A DNA stretch of 64,000 bases from assembly GCF_050624435.1 (NCBI RefSeq), contig NC_134534.1:64131501-64195500 (forward strand), read 5' to 3'. This DNA comes from Tenrec ecaudatus. Its lineage: Eukaryota; Chordata; Mammalia; Afrosoricida; Tenrecidae. How positions within the stretch are numbered: the first letter of the stretch is position 1; each line of letters opens with the position of its first letter. Positions 1 through 12,250 of this stretch are shown here, piece by piece. The notes under the pieces are model-generated. The model ran no database searches. It saw only the letters and a program-made list of their open reading frames with translations, and was not told where the DNA came from. The position numbers and the translations under genes are program-made.

Positions 1-95
1 GTCCCAATTGGACTGACATATATTTCTCCTATGGAGCATTTGGTGGGTTCAAACCACTAACCTTTAAGTTAGCAGTCAAATACCATCAAGGCCCC
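1..95 (-). repeat. AfroSINE fragment
   Basis: Reverse-oriented tRNA-like head of the AfroSINE: the segment '...gagcatttggtgggttcaaaccactaacc' matches the complement of the SINE head (B-box-like 'ggttcaaacc'). It runs off the window edge and is diverged. Confidence 0.6.
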
Positions 96-1805
96 TTTCA
101 CCTGGTCCTAAGTGATCTGGGGATGCAGATACTTCATCCTTTCCTACTTTTACTTTTGCTGCATCCCACCCTCCGTGATCTCCTTCTATTCTTCCTCAGC
201 AGCAAAAGCTCCAAGAAAATCTTCACATTTCCTTCTTCCTTCAAATTTTTAGAGAATCAATTCAGAGACTGAACTAGAACAATGTATATCATTCTGCAAG
301 CAGCGAAGAACAATGAATACAAGAAAAAAAGAAATGTCCTAAAATTGATCGTGGTGATGATGACACAGTTCTTTTTCAATATGATTGAACTACTGAAACA
401 TATGCTTTGTAGCGTACATGTCAATAAAACTAAAAAAAATCCTCAAGATAATTTAGTGTCAGGAACACATAACAACAACCTAAATACAAAAGTGTCATGA
501 TTCCAGTAAAGAAAGCAATGAGGGAACATGCCATACTAATATAAATTTTAAAACTGAAATAGTAACAGCTCAAGTTAATGCATACAAATATATTTGTTAA
601 TAAGTAGATACTGCCTTTCAATATATGGCAAGTAAAAAAAATCCAGAAAATCCCTCACTATGACAAGAGGTCAGGTAGAAACGAGTTGGAAATTTATATT
701 TTTAAAAAAAAGAAAGGAAAATTAAGTGTAGAGTCAGTGTATGTTTAATGATGTGAGAAACTGATTAGCAGAAAATACTTCATTTCAATAACAGAATCGG
801 GTTCCATAAAAATTCCCCAGTGTATTTACTGTGAGCCAATGTAATCACGCCACACTGGTTGCCTAGAAGACAGATCAAATATGTGCTTGAAGTACAATCA
901 GCCCCTCCTGGAACTTTGGGCAAAGTGTCATAAACCCAAGAATTTGGCTGTGGCACCGATGATGTTGAAAAGAATGATATGCTTTCAATTTGAAGGGATT
1001 CACTTGGTCATTGGGTGGTGCCCTCTAAGCCATACTACATGATTGTGGCTAATCATTCCCAGAACAAAATGGAAAATCAGTTGGACCAAAATGTCCATGA
1101 TTGCCATCATTGTCAAAACTAAAATATATATTAGTTTTCTCCAAAACATTACCAATTAGTCACAAGCTGGCTCATTTCAGAAGCACTGAAAATAGTTTTT
1201 GGAAAAGTACAGCAACCAGGATGCCAAATATAATGGGGAGTACAACCAGAGCAGGCAGCGCTTCACCCAGTGCTGAGATGGATAAAAGGATCTGCTTTTC
1301 TAAGCTCGTCAATCCAACAATCTTTAACAAGATTTATCTCTCAATGGTCTTCTCAGCGTTCAGTATGTTTTATAAACATTGCACCAAGCAGTTTATTTAG
1401 CAATGAAGATAAAGACTTAATATGAAGAACTCGAATTGGAGACTCAGCATATGAGTCACAGATCAAGTCCTTTTCTTGTTAATCTTTGTTGTAGGGATTA
1501 AATCTGCAACCCTTCCTAGTCTTTGATTACTTGACATGTTTAGAATATCTTGACTACCACCCTAGAGAGATATGAAAAGCCTTGGGCTTGTCTTTAACTT
1601 CATGAATGATTAAAGTCCAAAAAGACAAGGAAGGTTATGGCATGCAAAACCATAGAGGGAAATTGTTGCTGACGAAAGGAAGAGGTTCCGACATATGTAT
1701 ATATGGTTTGTGGAGAGATAATCAGTGCCTTTGGTACTATTGGAAAAGAGGATGAAACTTTATAAAGATAACACTAAGAAGGGATGCCAGGAAACTAAGA
1801 TAAAG
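96..1805. other. unassigned AT-rich sequence
   Basis: I recognise no gene, RNA or repeat here. Open frames are short (up to 99 codons at 1101-1400), AT-rich and without family resemblance. Confidence 0.4.
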
Positions 1806-1807
1806 TA

Positions 1808-1965
1808 AGACTGGAACCAGTTCTACTCACAGTGATACTAGGAAGGGCTTCGGAGATTGTAAATCTTGACAAGAGCAGAAAGCTTCATCTTTTGCACTCA
1901 GAGAAGCTGATGGGTTTAAGCCAATGACCTTGTAATTAGCTGTCCAACACCTGACCTACACATGC
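1808..1965 (-). repeat. AfroSINE, degraded
   Basis: In reverse orientation it shows the usual order: 'agttctactcacagtgata', then 'gtaaatcttgacaagagcag', then 'aaagcttcatctttt', then 'gatgggtttaagccaatgacc'. These correspond to the SINE body and tRNA-like head seen in better copies of this window. Confidence 0.65.
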
Positions 1966-1969
1966 CCTG

Positions 1970-2735
1970 ATGAAATGATCGCATTGAGGAATTTGGCCTT
2001 CACTTTTTAGATTATGAGGGATCTTGAATACTTTTATATTGTGACCAGATACAGTTATCAGAATTTTATTTTTGAAAAATTGACCTGACAGATTCATTTA
2101 GAGTAGCCAAAGGGATAAACTAGAAGCAGGGAAATAAGTCAAGATGTGCTCGTTATGAGATCGTAATGTGCTACAATGAAAGCGTACAATAGCGCAACAG
2201 CAGCGAAACTGGAGAAGAGATCTTTGAAAGATGAGAACCATCAGGATGTAGTAACTAATTAAATAAGCGGGAGATATTTTTTTAAAGGGAGAAACTGCAA
2301 TGAGTTGCCATCTAAGGGACTGACAAGTTGCTGAGTGGGACATTAACAAGATAAAGGGAAGTCGCGGGATCTGCTTTGGTGAAGAAGATGATGACTCTAG
2401 GGGAGTTCAAGTTGAAGGGGCTGACATGAAATGGAAAGGTTACTAGTTATAGGGAAAATAAGCCTTGAGCTTGGGAGATGTTTAATGCAATAGAATCCGT
2501 TGCATTGAATCATGATGGTAGCTATGGGTGAGATCACCGAAAGGTATACCACAGAAAGTGAAGGGCATGATCAAGCACACACTTTGAGAAATGCCTATTT
2601 GGTTCAGGGAAAAGTAGAGCTGGGAGTGACTCTGAAAGAAAAACCAGAGCAGTCAAAGGGGAAAGTGAAATTAATTATAGCCACACCCCTACATCCCCAA
2701 GTGAGAATAAACTGAATCTAATATACTCACGAGGA
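1970..2735. other. unassigned sequence
   Basis: No recognisable gene or repeat. Several short frames overlap on both strands without similarity to a known family. Confidence 0.35.
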
Positions 2736-2739
2736 ACCC

Positions 2740-4185
2740 TAAAGGTACACAGTTTGAAACTAGCTTTGCAATGTGAGCAGTTCCATTATGTCTTATAGCT
2801 GTGTTTCTTCCAAGACAGCTGTTTGTTCTGGTGGCCGTCCATGGTATTTTCAATGTGCTTCATCAGCACCATAATTTAAATTCTTCTTCAGTCTTTCTTA
2901 TTCAATGTCCAATATCTCGTGCATATGAGGCCAATAACAAAACCACGGCTTAGTCCTCAAAGTGACATGCTCGCTCTTCGGGACTTTAAAGAGATCCCGT
3001 GTGGCAAAGTTTCTAGATGCAGTATATCATTCATCCATGAGCACAGACTGTGGATCCAAGCAAGTCAAAATCCTTAACAACGTCAACATTTTCTCCATTG
3101 ATCATGATGCTACTTATTGGCCCAGTTGTGAGGATTTAGGTTTTCTTTGCATTGAGTTGTAATCCATCCTGAGGCTGCAATCCTGGTCCTTCATCAGCAA
3201 GTGCTTCAAGTCCTCCATTTTCAGCAAGCTAAGTTGTATCGTCTGCATACCTCAGGTCCTTAAAAAACCTTCCTCCCAAAAAAAAAAAAAAAAACCTTCC
3301 TCCCATTCTGATGTTATGTTCTTCATATAATTTAACTTCTCAGATAATTTTTTCAGCATATAGATTGAATAAGTATGCTGAAAGGATACAACCCTGACAA
3401 CCACCTTTCCTGATTTTAAATGGTACCATATTTCTTTGATCTTGATACAGGTATGGGTTCCACATGAGTACAATGCACTGTTCTGGAATTTCCGTGGCAT
3501 AGTTAGTTATAATCCACATAGTTGAATGCTTTTGTAAAATAAATTAAAAAACAAGTAAATATCTTTCTCTTTCTGGGTTCCCTCTTTGAGCCAAGATCTA
3601 TATGTCATAAGCAATGATATTTCCTTGTCCATGGCCTTTTCTGAATCTGGCCTGAATTCCTGGCAGCTCTGTGTCAGTGTACTGCTGTAACAATTGTTGA
3701 ATGATCTTAAACAAAATTTTGCTTGCATGTGATATTAACGATCCTGTACAATAATTACCACATTCTGTGGCTTTGGAATGGGTACAAATACAGATCACTT
3801 CTAGTCAATTGGCCAGGAGGCTTCTTCCAAATTTCTTGGCATAAATGAGAAAGTACTTCCAGAGCTTCATGAGCTTGTTCTAAACATTTTAATCAATATT
3901 TTGTCCATTCCTAGAGTAGAGTTTTCTTGCTAATACTTTTAGTGCAACTTTACTTCTTCCTCCTGTAGATAAATCCTTGATCATATGCTATCTCTTGAAA
4001 TGGTTGATTATCAAATCGTTATTATTTTTTTATGTAGTGACTCCGTGAAGTCTTCCCATCTTCTTTTAATACTTCCTGCATTATTCAATCATTTTTCTCA
4101 TAGAATCTTTTAATATTGCAACCTAAGGCTTGAGATTTTTCATGAGATATACTGAGAGTGTTCTACTTTTCTTGGTTTTCTATAT
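2740..4185 (-). mobile_element. RTE-clade LINE (BovB/RTE1-like), 5'-truncated, decayed
   Basis: Conceptual translation of the minus strand in broken frames shows the reverse transcriptase of RTE LINEs. Around 3600-3750 is the block leading to 'ELPGIQARFRKGHG', and around 3510-3580 is the block of the type 'KDIYLFF...'. The frame shifts repeatedly, which gives overlapping fragments at 3507-3728 and 3598-3798. An A16 run at 3281-3296 lies inside. Towards 2740 the sequence matches the 3' part of two other copies (5215-6610 and 56530-58597). It is a non-LTR retrotransposon relic. Clade is assigned from remembered BovB/RTE motifs. Confidence 0.75.
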
Positions 4186-4440
4186 TGGTATATGATTAAT
4201 TATGCTGTCATATAGGTCACATACCATACAATTCAATGGTATGCATATTTTTAAAAAATTGTTCAATCATATTCACAAACAATTTTATACCATTTTCTTC
4301 TTTCTTATATTTCTTATTAGCACCCTATTTTCTCTCAACCTCCAATGACATTGCTTTAGGTAATTATTAACCCAGTTATTGTCTTTTATATTTACCTGCC
4401 CTAGATTTTACATACAGAAAATCATATAAAACATAAACAA
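4186..4440 (-). mobile_element. old L1 3'-region fragment
   Basis: The plus strand has 'gtcacataccatacaattca', then a block like 'ttcaatcatattcacaaac', then a C-rich 'cctccaatgaca' and 'ttttacatacagaaaatcat'. This is the order seen in the complement of mammal-wide L1M 3' ends, and a second copy lies at 27395-27700. Confidence 0.5.
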
Positions 4441-5080
4441 GAAACAAAAGATAACCAACAGCAATAACAAAATAAAACAGAGGGAAAACTTCAGTTGAAA
4501 AGAAAACAGATAATATTAAGACTGGAACTTTAAAATTAATCAAATGGGAGAGCAAATGATAAGGTGTTACATTTTGACCTAATGAGCTATCTACCATAAT
4601 CATCTTTAAAACGCTCCTTGTCTTAAAGTAAGACTGTTCACACCTCTGGACTGTGGTCAGAGGGGGTTCATCAGGGGTTCAATGGATGTGGAGTTTCTAC
4701 GGTCTTCCATAGCCTGCAGCAAATGACATGGGCCTACCACCATTAGGTGTGTGACTTTGAGACACCCTTACAGATCTCAGCCATCAACATCTGCAAAAAT
4801 GGAATGAAGTAAGGTAGACTAAGTTTCATCTAAATGTGATCATCTTTAATATTATACTTGGAACTTACATGAAAGAGTGGCCTATCTCAAGCCAAAAATA
4901 TGAATGTTGTATAAATGGGGGAAATTAACAGAAAGATAATAGTTGAAGTTCAAGTTTGGAGAGAAAAGAAGAAAGTTGTGGATTAAACTCTGTGTCGTTA
5001 AGTGGCTCCATGTTAAGTATATACTTAACTGTCTTAGCACGGTTCTCTGGACGGTTCTCTCAGCCAGGGATGCTAATGGA
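4441..5080. other. unassigned sequence
   Basis: Nothing recognised apart from AT-rich flank of the L1 fragment. Confidence 0.3.
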
Positions 5081-5084
5081 ATAA

Positions 5085-5207
5085 CCCATAGAGAAAGGTG
5101 AAATTTTCTCTTTCCATAAATATTTATAGCCTTGGAAGCCCACAGGGACATTTTTCTCCATCCTCTAGGGTCACTATGAGTCAGAATTGATTCGATGGCA
5201 ATGAGGG
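5085..5207 (+). repeat. AfroSINE 3' part
   Basis: Forward SINE body: 'tttatagccttggaagccca', 'cctctagggtcactatgagt', 'cagaattgattcgatggcaatg'-type tail. The tRNA-like head is missing or too diverged. Confidence 0.7.
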
Positions 5208-5214
5208 AAATTAC

Positions 5215-6610
5215 TCAGTTCCTTGGGAAAAAAAGACCAGGTGACCCGCTACTATGAATATTACAGCCCAGGAAACCCTGTGAGGTTTGACAAAGCATGA
5301 TGACTTTTTCAAGAGACAGGTCTCCACTGTTAATATGTCCAAAAGATATAACACAAAGTGATGCTTCTAAAGAGATTTCTGACTGTACTTCTTTCACGAC
5401 ATATTTGCTTGTTATTCTGGTATAATTCATCGTACTTTCAACATTCTTCACCAACACTACAATTCAAATGCATCTATTCTTCTTCAGTGTACCTTATTCA
5501 TTGTCCAATTTTCACATTCATGTGAGGCCATCAAAAATACAATGGTTTGGGTCAAACACACGCTAGTCCTCAAAGTCACAACCTTGGTCTTGAAGACTTT
5601 AAGAGGGTCTTGTGAAGCAAATTTGTCCTTTGATATCTTGACTGTCACTTCCATAACCATTGATTGTGGGTTAAAGCAGTATGAAATTCTTGACAACTCC
5701 AATCTGTTCTCCATTTATCATGAGGGAGGTTGAATTGTGAGGGTTTTGAGTTGCAATCCACACTGAAAGCTATGCTCTTTGTTAGCAATTGCTCAGCATG
5801 CAGTTGGAATGAGTATGGTTAAAGGATACAAGACTGATGTACAACCTGAATGAATACAACCCTGACCATATACAATGCTGGTTTAAACTAAGCAGTGTTT
5901 CCTTCTTCTGTTCTAAAGATTGCCTCTTGGTCCCCATGAGCGCAATGAACTGTTGCAGAATTCCCTTTCTTCTCAATGTGATCCATCATTTGCTATGATC
6001 CACACAGTTGAATGTCTTTTGTCAATAAAACACAAATAAACATGTTTCTGGTATTCTCTGCTGTCAGCAAAGATCCATCTGACATCATCAAATATATCTC
6101 TTGTTCGCTATCCTTTTCTGAATCCAACTGGAGTTTATGGAAATTTCCTGTATGTGCACAGCTGCAAAAAATTATTATATTCATCAAAATTTTACTTATG
6201 TGTGATATTGTTCAATGATTTTGTGCTCGTTTTTATTTGGAATTGGCACAGATAAGGAGCTCTTCCAGCTGGTTGGCCACATTCCTGGCATAGATGAGTG
6301 AGCGCTTCCAGTGCTCCATCAGCTATGGAAACATTGCAATTGGTAACTTATGAATTTTGAGAGACTCATTTTTCACTAACGCCTTCAGTGCAGCTTGTAC
6401 TTCTTTGAATACTCTTCCTTCTGACCTGTATGCTACCTCTAGAAATGGGTGACCATTTTTGGTACAGAGATTCTGTGTAATAGTTCCATCTTCATTTATT
6501 GCATATTCGATTTTTTGCCCATGTGACCTTCAATATTGCAATTCAAGGCTTACTCTTTTTTTCTTCAATTCTTTCAGCTTGGTACATGCTGGGGCATCTT
6601 CTTCCTTTGG
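5215..6610 (-). mobile_element. RTE-clade LINE, second degraded copy
   Basis: Same orientation and internal order as the copy at 2740-4185. Matching blocks include 'ttgattgtgg...aagcagt', 'atccacacagttgaatg', and 'ggttggccacattcctggcatagatgag', the last corresponding to 3810-3845 in the first copy. The 5215-5460 end mirrors the plus-strand copy near 58260 ('gttggtgaagaat'). Reading frames are destroyed. The two copies are separated by an L1 relic and a SINE, so they are two insertions or one copy duplicated long ago. Confidence 0.7.
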
Positions 6611-6699
6611 GGATTCCATACTTCAGGTCTTGTACATTTTGTACATCTCATGCTGCCCTGTGAAATTTTGTCTTCAGCTATTTTCTTTCCCCATTTTTC

Positions 6700-9440
6700 C
6701 CATTTGCTTTAAGTAACTTATGTTCAAGAGCAAGTTTTAAAATCTGTTCTGTCATTGACTTCAGATTTTTCTCGTTTATCCTTTGTAATTACTATTTGCT
6801 TTCCATACATGATTTTTCTTTCTTTCTTTTTGTTGCTGTTGTTGTGTATGTGTGTTCACACAGAAAGGAGTTTGTATAAGGTTGTGAGAAAATGGAATTA
6901 AAAAATAATAAAATGCATATGTATGTATACCTATATATGAAGTCTGTAAGGTTTCATGAAAATATTCCATTATCTTTTAATTCTATTTTTCCACAAACTT
7001 TTAAAAGTCATAATATATGGGTAAGTCAAAAAGTATCATGACTAATAGTATATTTCATACATTCATGAGTTCATTTCAAACAAAATATGTTCCATGGTCT
7101 CTCTCTCTGTAGATGGATGGCTGCAGGCCGCTTCTCTGTTTCATGCACTCACCTTAATCGAACTAGGGTGCCTTCCCGAAGAAGCAGCCGTGGAGAAGGG
7201 GCCTTTGAGATCAGGGCCGATGTGAAAGCTTTCTGAAAAACTCAAATGGACAGGTTCCACAGTCCCTGAAGCTCTGCAACAGAACCACTGAAATGCTCTC
7301 CACGCGAAACAGCCGTGTTTAATGGACAGAGCGTGTAATGGACGGTTGGACGATGAATTCAAGGCAGATAGGCCAGCGTAGATTCCCAAAGGGTCATTTT
7401 GATATATTTTCTAGAAGGATAGAGAACAATCACCGTCGCTTATCAGGAAATTGAAACTGCACTGGGAGGGCTAAAATGGTACCTTCTCATTCTTTGATGG
7501 TATCTCTGGTCCTTTATGAGAATTCCGTTGGAAATCCTAATCTCATTCTCCCTGCAGCCCTCATCATGTTCTTTCATAATTCTTTTTGTTCCCAGAACAC
7601 AAAGAACATTGAGATGGAACATAATTGGAGTCTTTTAAGGATGCCAAAACTGCCATTTTGAAGTGGTATAAATCACAGTGTAGAACTATCTGGGGGAGGC
7701 TTAAAGAGATGGAAAAATTGCCTTCAAACGTTTGTAGATGTAAATGGGAGATGTGTCAAGCTGCACATTTTGATATTTTTGTTTACTAAAAGTCTATGTG
7801 ATTTTTGTAACAGTATTTGTTTACATATCCTCATATAAAAAGAATGTATTAAAGGTTGTGGAAATTTTCCATGATCTTTTATTTTCAGATTTTCTGAATA
7901 TTTTAACAAGATTTTTATTGTCAACTTGGTGGGGGTTACATTTTTGTATTCCACCATTTAAACTACCTATCAAACCCTGAGCTAGTGTACGCTACCCACC
8001 TCCTTTGCTTTCTCTTTTCTTTTCTGTGGATTACCATCTTCTTCCCCTTCACCCAAGAACCCCCCAGTCGATTGTTTCATTGCCCCTCCTTAAATAATGT
8101 CCGCGGTCTGTTAGCTCTGTTCCCTTTGGTATGGAAGTGTCTGTCTTGTGTTGTTGTTGTTGTTTTGGTGGTGCTCGTCTTCATTATGATAGTGATCTCA
8201 TACAATATTTGTCAAATCCCTCTGATTTTTATCTCCTAGAATACCCGTGCCGAGACCCCCTTGAACTGAACCTTTTCCCGTGGAACCGGAGTCACGACCT
8301 CTTTCCTCAGTAATAAGCTCAGTGTGCTCTCTTTTCAGTGTTTTTTTTCGCTGTCTGAGTCAAACAGCTGTTTGTCCTTTACGAAGACATCTCTTCCCAC
8401 ACAGCACACAGCTGCACCCACGGAGCTTTCCAACCTTCTTCCCAGACTGGATCTCTTTTGGCACTCCTCCTATTTCCAAAATCTCCACCTGTGTCCCTGG
8501 ACCTTGTGATCAAACTCTCAGAGTAACTGGAACAAGACATTTTCTTTTTAATAGACGCACTTTGATTATTTTCCTGCTTACGTTGCTCCATTCACATGAG
8601 AATGAAAACATAAGCCCCCTGAAGCATATTAAAGCACGAGGGGGCTTCAAAACGCTTGTGCAGGCTCCCATTATCTGTCAAATCCAGTTTTGAGGCCCAG
8701 TGTTATGCTTTAACCTGATAAGATAAATTTTAAGACTTAGCTGGAAGTTGTAATTAGGTCACTGAGACAGCTGGTTCATTTTCCAAATTAGGTAATCTTC
8801 ATTACAGTTAGAAGAACTCCTCTTTGCCCCTTTGCTCATAGTTCATGCTTACAATTGCATATTTTCTTTTTTCACATTTAATATGTTAATGACCTGTAGT
8901 GAGTTTGTTCTGTATCCAAGTAAATGATAATCAATCCAGGTGGAGTGTCCATGTGTCCAAAGAGAGCTGTTCTCCCAGCTCGATTAGCCCATTGCTAAAA
9001 GTCAATTCTAAGAGCAAGGCTACAGACCAGAGTGGAACTTCCCCAAAGGGTACCCAAGCCTGTCACCTTTAGAGACGCTGACTGCTACTCTTCATTCCCC
9101 CACGGAATCGAGCTTCTTGCTCAAGAAACTCCCCAATGAAAAATCCTAGCTCTCTAACTTTAGAGGGAGCTTAGATAAAATTGGTGGACCTATAGACAAT
9201 AAACAAGTAACAAGAAGTGCTGAAATAAACACCTCAAAATACGTCTCCTGTTGGCCTTTAGATGTGATTGAAAAGCTAGCAATCACAACCTAATTTAAGT
9301 GATGTCCCTAAACTGAAACATCATCAATGAGTAACCACAGTCAGGTTGTGACAGAAAATTAGCATTCATCAGAGTAAACTTGATTGTTCTTTTAACACCT
9401 TTAATTAGCTCTAATTGAAAAACATTAAACTGCACCCACA
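6700..9440. other. low-repeat interval, nothing firmly assigned
   Basis: A comparatively repeat-poor 2.7 kb. It contains short simple-sequence patches (T/C-rich near 6815-6850, GTT repeats near 8148-8165). It also holds the longest frame outside obvious repeats (137 codons, 8280-8693), which has no recognisable domain, no codon-bias signal I can judge, and a shadow frame on the other strand. I do not call a gene. Confidence 0.35.
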
Positions 9441-9454
9441 GAGTAAAATTTGTC

Positions 9455-9458
<4 letters not shown>

Positions 9459-9512
<54 letters not shown>
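9459..9512. repeat. (TA)n microsatellite
   Basis: About 27 uninterrupted TA units, directly abutting the 3' end of a reverse-oriented AfroSINE. It probably grew from the SINE tail. Confidence 0.95.
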
Positions 9513-9513
<1 letters not shown>

Positions 9514-9630
9514 TCACTGCCATCAAGTCAATTCTGAATCATAGTGACCCTATAGGACAGGGTAGAAATGCCACTATGAATTTCCAAAACTGTAACGCTT
9601 TACAGGAACAGAAATGGAATAGCTTTGTCA
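9513..9630 (-). repeat. AfroSINE 3' part
   Basis: Near-consensus reverse SINE tail: 'ctcactgccatcaagtcaat' followed by 'catagtgaccctataggaca' and 'aaaactgtaacgctttacag'. It is truncated before the tRNA-like head. Confidence 0.85.
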
Positions 9631-9634
9631 CATG

Positions 9635-10120
9635 ATACACATACTTAACTTTATTTTTAAGAAATCACCACACTGTTTTCCAAAGCAGTACCATTTTAGA
9701 TTCCCATCAGCAGCATACCAGAGTTGTTCCACACTCTTTCTAACATTCTTTAAAATTAGTCATTTGTTATAGATGTGTGCTGGTCTCTCCTAGTGTTTTT
9801 ACTTTGTATTTCTATAAAGGAACCCTAGTTGCATAATGGTTAGCATTCAGCTACTACCTTAACTGCAAGGTCAGGAGTTCAAAGCCACCAGGCACTATTC
9901 ATGAGAAAGATGAGGTTTGCTACTCTGGTAGAGTGTGAACTTTGAAATGTCCCCGGTCGTTTCTACTCTCCCCTATGGGTTGAACTCGATTTGTGGCAAT
10001 GACCTTGGAGTTTTACAATGAATATGATGCTGAGCATTGTACTCTGATTATTTATCAGCAGTATTCTTCTTTGGCTAGTGCCCAAATCTTATGCCCATTT
10101 TTAAAAATTGAATTTAGAGC
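9635..10120 (-). mobile_element. old L1 ORF2 3' fragment, split by an AfroSINE
   Basis: 'ccacactgttttccaaagca' and 'attcccatcagcagcata' are the complement of the L1 ORF2 C-terminal coding segment. After a plus-strand SINE (9818-10003) the L1 resumes with 'gatgctgagcattgt' and 'tatgcccatttttaaaaatt'. The SINE inserted into the older L1. Confidence 0.65.
9818..10003 (+). repeat. AfroSINE, nearly full length
   Basis: Begins 'ggaaccctagttgcataatg', has 'aaggtcaggagttcaaagcc' (B-box-like) and ends 'ttgaactcgatttgtggca'. It sits inside an older L1 relic. Confidence 0.8.
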
Positions 10121-10750
10121 TTCTTGTGATTCCAGTAGGGAGAGAAGGAGGAAGCAAGGATTCAGGAAAGTGGGACCCACCATGACTGCTGCCCATTAGC
10201 TACCACTGCCCGTGTGCTCTTGGCGTGGGAAGAATGCATGGAGTCCAGGGTTGAGACCACAATGGTGGTTATAGATAAACTCAACAGTGACAGTATCATC
10301 CAATGGTTGGCGGAAGTGAGAGGGTCTAAGCCTGAGAAAAAAATGTCCAATTCCAGGATATTCTTAGACATCAGAGGCCAGTGCTTGAAGTCCTGAAAGA
10401 ACATGCCCTCAAAATATGTGATGATATCCATGAGCAATACTATAATTTGACTCACCTTTTTTGAGTACTGTGGCTTCCCACTAGAAAGCAACGGACTGTT
10501 TCTCATGGGCTACTAGACCAGGGGAAGCAGAATCTGGAAGCAATTTTCCGCTTACTGGCCTATAAATCAAGTACTCTGAAAACTTTTCTCAGAGGGAACT
10601 CCAAATGTGCCAACAGCAATTGAATTTATGGATTTTAAGGTGCGTGTAAAAGAAGACACATGATTAAACTCGAAAAAATTTCCAGACTGCTTTAACTGTT
10701 TCCCAATAGCCATCATCATGGATAAGAAATTGTTTCTGCTGTCATGGAGA

Positions 10751-10767
10751 TTTATCAACAGATTTTC
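10751..10767. repeat. L1 target-site duplication, left copy
   Basis: The 17 bp tttatcaacagattttc recurs at 11168-11184. It belongs to the PPP1CC pseudogene and was duplicated when the L1 inserted. Confidence 0.95.
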
Positions 10768-11167
10768 CATTTTTTTTCTCAATCATTTTATTGGAGGCTC
10801 ATACAACTCTTATCACAATCCATACATACATCCATTGTGTAAAGCACATTTGTACATTTGTTGTCCTCATCATTCTCAAAACATTCGCTTTCTGCTTGAG
10901 CCCTTGGTATCAACTCATTTTTCCTCTCCCTCCCTGCTTCCCCCTTCCTCATGAATCCTTCATCATTTATAAATTACCATTATTTTGTCTTATATTACCC
11001 TGTCTGACGTCTCCCTTCACCCACTTTTCTGTTGTCCATCCCCCAGGGAGGAGGTCCCATGTAGATCCTTGTAAGCCATTCTCCCTTTCCACCCCACCCT
11101 CCCTCCACCCTACTGGTATCGCCACTCTGCCCACTGGTCCTGAAGGGATCATCCATCATGGATTCCC
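10768..11167 (-). mobile_element. L1 3' end, 5'-truncated insertion
   Basis: The minus-strand L1 tail (T-rich run at 10768-10777 is the poly(A)) is followed by the complement of the afrotherian L1 3' UTR: 'cattttattggaggctcata', 'gtaaagcacatttgtacatt', 'tctcccttcacccacttttc'. About 400 bp of 3' UTR only. Perfect 17 bp target-site duplications flank it, so the insertion is relatively recent compared with the pseudogene. Confidence 0.95.
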
Positions 11168-11184
11168 TTTATCAACAGATTTTC
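11168..11184. repeat. L1 target-site duplication, right copy
   Basis: Perfect repeat of 10751-10767; the PPP1CC sequence resumes here ('...caatctatgggacaaattt'). Confidence 0.95.
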
Positions 11185-11579
11185 AATCTATGGGACAAAT
11201 TTGGTGAATTGTGTACCCAATTGACGTACCAGATCAAAGTCTTCCTTGTGATCTTGTGTGGTTTGTCTCTCATGAAGATGCCTGGGACTGGGGTGACTGC
11301 CAGAAGGGTGCCCTTCACATTGGTGCAGAAATGGTTGCAAATTTGTTCCATAACCATGATCTGGATCTGATTCGAAGAGCCCATCAGGTAGTGGAAGATG
11401 AATATAATTTTTTACCAAGAGGTCCCTCTGTTTTCTGGCCCCAATTGTTGTGGAGAATTTGCCGATGCTGGTCCGATGATGAGTGCAGATGGAACACTGC
11501 AGAGAAAGGAAGCCAAACAGCAAACACCAGATCTAGAACACCACCAAGGGGTGGGGTCACAAAGCAAGCCAAGAAATAA

Positions 11580-12250
11580 ATGTCCTTTGGACGCTGCCTC
11601 GTGGGAGCTTATAACATAGAGCATATAACTTTCCTTTTTGAAACTGTGATGTGAGTTGGTCAGCTTGCTCAAATAGATTTGTTGTATCAGTGGGCTCTCC
11701 CTCCATGGTTTATTTACTGGATATCATGAGCTGGTTGTAACAACAAATGAAAGACTCCACTTCTGAGAGAAGTTTTGTTTTTGGGTTTTGCGGGGGTTTT
11801 TTTTGTTTGGTTTTGGTTTTTTAATCATCTTCCTTCTGCAAATACCTTTAATGGTGGAGTTTGAGCTCTGTACACTCAGAACAATTGTCCCTGTCTGAGG
11901 GGAACAAGAGGGCTGATTGTTCGCAAGAACACAGCCATGAATAATATAAAGACTCGATTTCTTTACAGCATAGAGTCCCAGGGCGCTCTGCTTCTGAATG
12001 TGCCACTGTCGTAAAATGCATTATGGTTGATATAAACCACTGTCAACTTGTAGCGCTTCTCATTTTGATTCTTTTATTATTTCAAATTGATTACATTTTC
12101 CCTTCTCCTTGTCTTTTCATGTACAGAATTGTTTTTATTGCTATCAACATTAGGAGTAAACTTTAATCTTGCCAGAAATACTGGCATGAGATTTAATTTA
12201 AGCACCTATGTCCCCTATCATATTCTTAAAAATGACAATTAAAGCCATTA
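11580..12250 (+). pseudogene. PPP1CC: probable 3' UTR of the PPP1CC pseudogene
   Basis: Non-coding sequence continuing directly from the pseudogene stop without a repeat boundary. It includes 'gtgatgtgagttggtcagct' and 'gagctggttgtaacaacaaa', which fit my recollection of the PPP1CC 3' UTR, and a T/G-rich run at 11775-11822. The end is uncertain; an 'attaaa' signal lies near 12238 with no clear poly(A) tail. Confidence 0.55.

Larger units (their letters stand above)
10262..11579 (+). pseudogene. PPP1CC: PPP1CC processed pseudogene, split by L1
   Basis: An intron-less, broken copy of the protein phosphatase 1 gamma catalytic subunit mRNA. The start region (ATG at 10262) reads DKLNSDSIIQWLAEVRGSKP, matching the PP1 N-terminus. 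Near 10440-10560 the 'LFEYGGFP...', phosphatase-core and 'LLLAYK' segments survive in shifted frames. Downstream, 11211-11579 encodes LIRRAHQVVEDEY and a C-terminus TPPRGGVTKQAKK before the stop at 11577. This tail is specific to PPP1CC and differs from the alpha and beta isoforms. Exon junctions are fused, so it arose by retrotransposition. Defects: several small deletions, including one of roughly 50 bp after the 'LKS' motif, multiple frameshifts and stops, and a 400 bp L1 inserted at 10768-11167. Not functional as a phosphatase. Isoform assignment rests on the C-terminal tail. Confidence 0.9.

Noticed and set aside
7141..7389. 82-codon minus-strand frame in GC-richer sequence
   Set aside because: Considered as an exon or transposase piece, but no motif, splice context or family match could be supported.
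8280..8693. 137-codon frame in a repeat-poor interval
   Set aside because: No domain, low-complexity Ser/Pro/Phe composition, and a 70-codon mirror frame on the other strand; chance frame more likely.
9459..9512. Possible replication or AT-hook site at the (TA)n run
   Set aside because: A simple microsatellite at a SINE end; no additional evidence.
10162..10506. 114-codon minus-strand frame
   Set aside because: Antisense shadow of the PPP1CC pseudogene.
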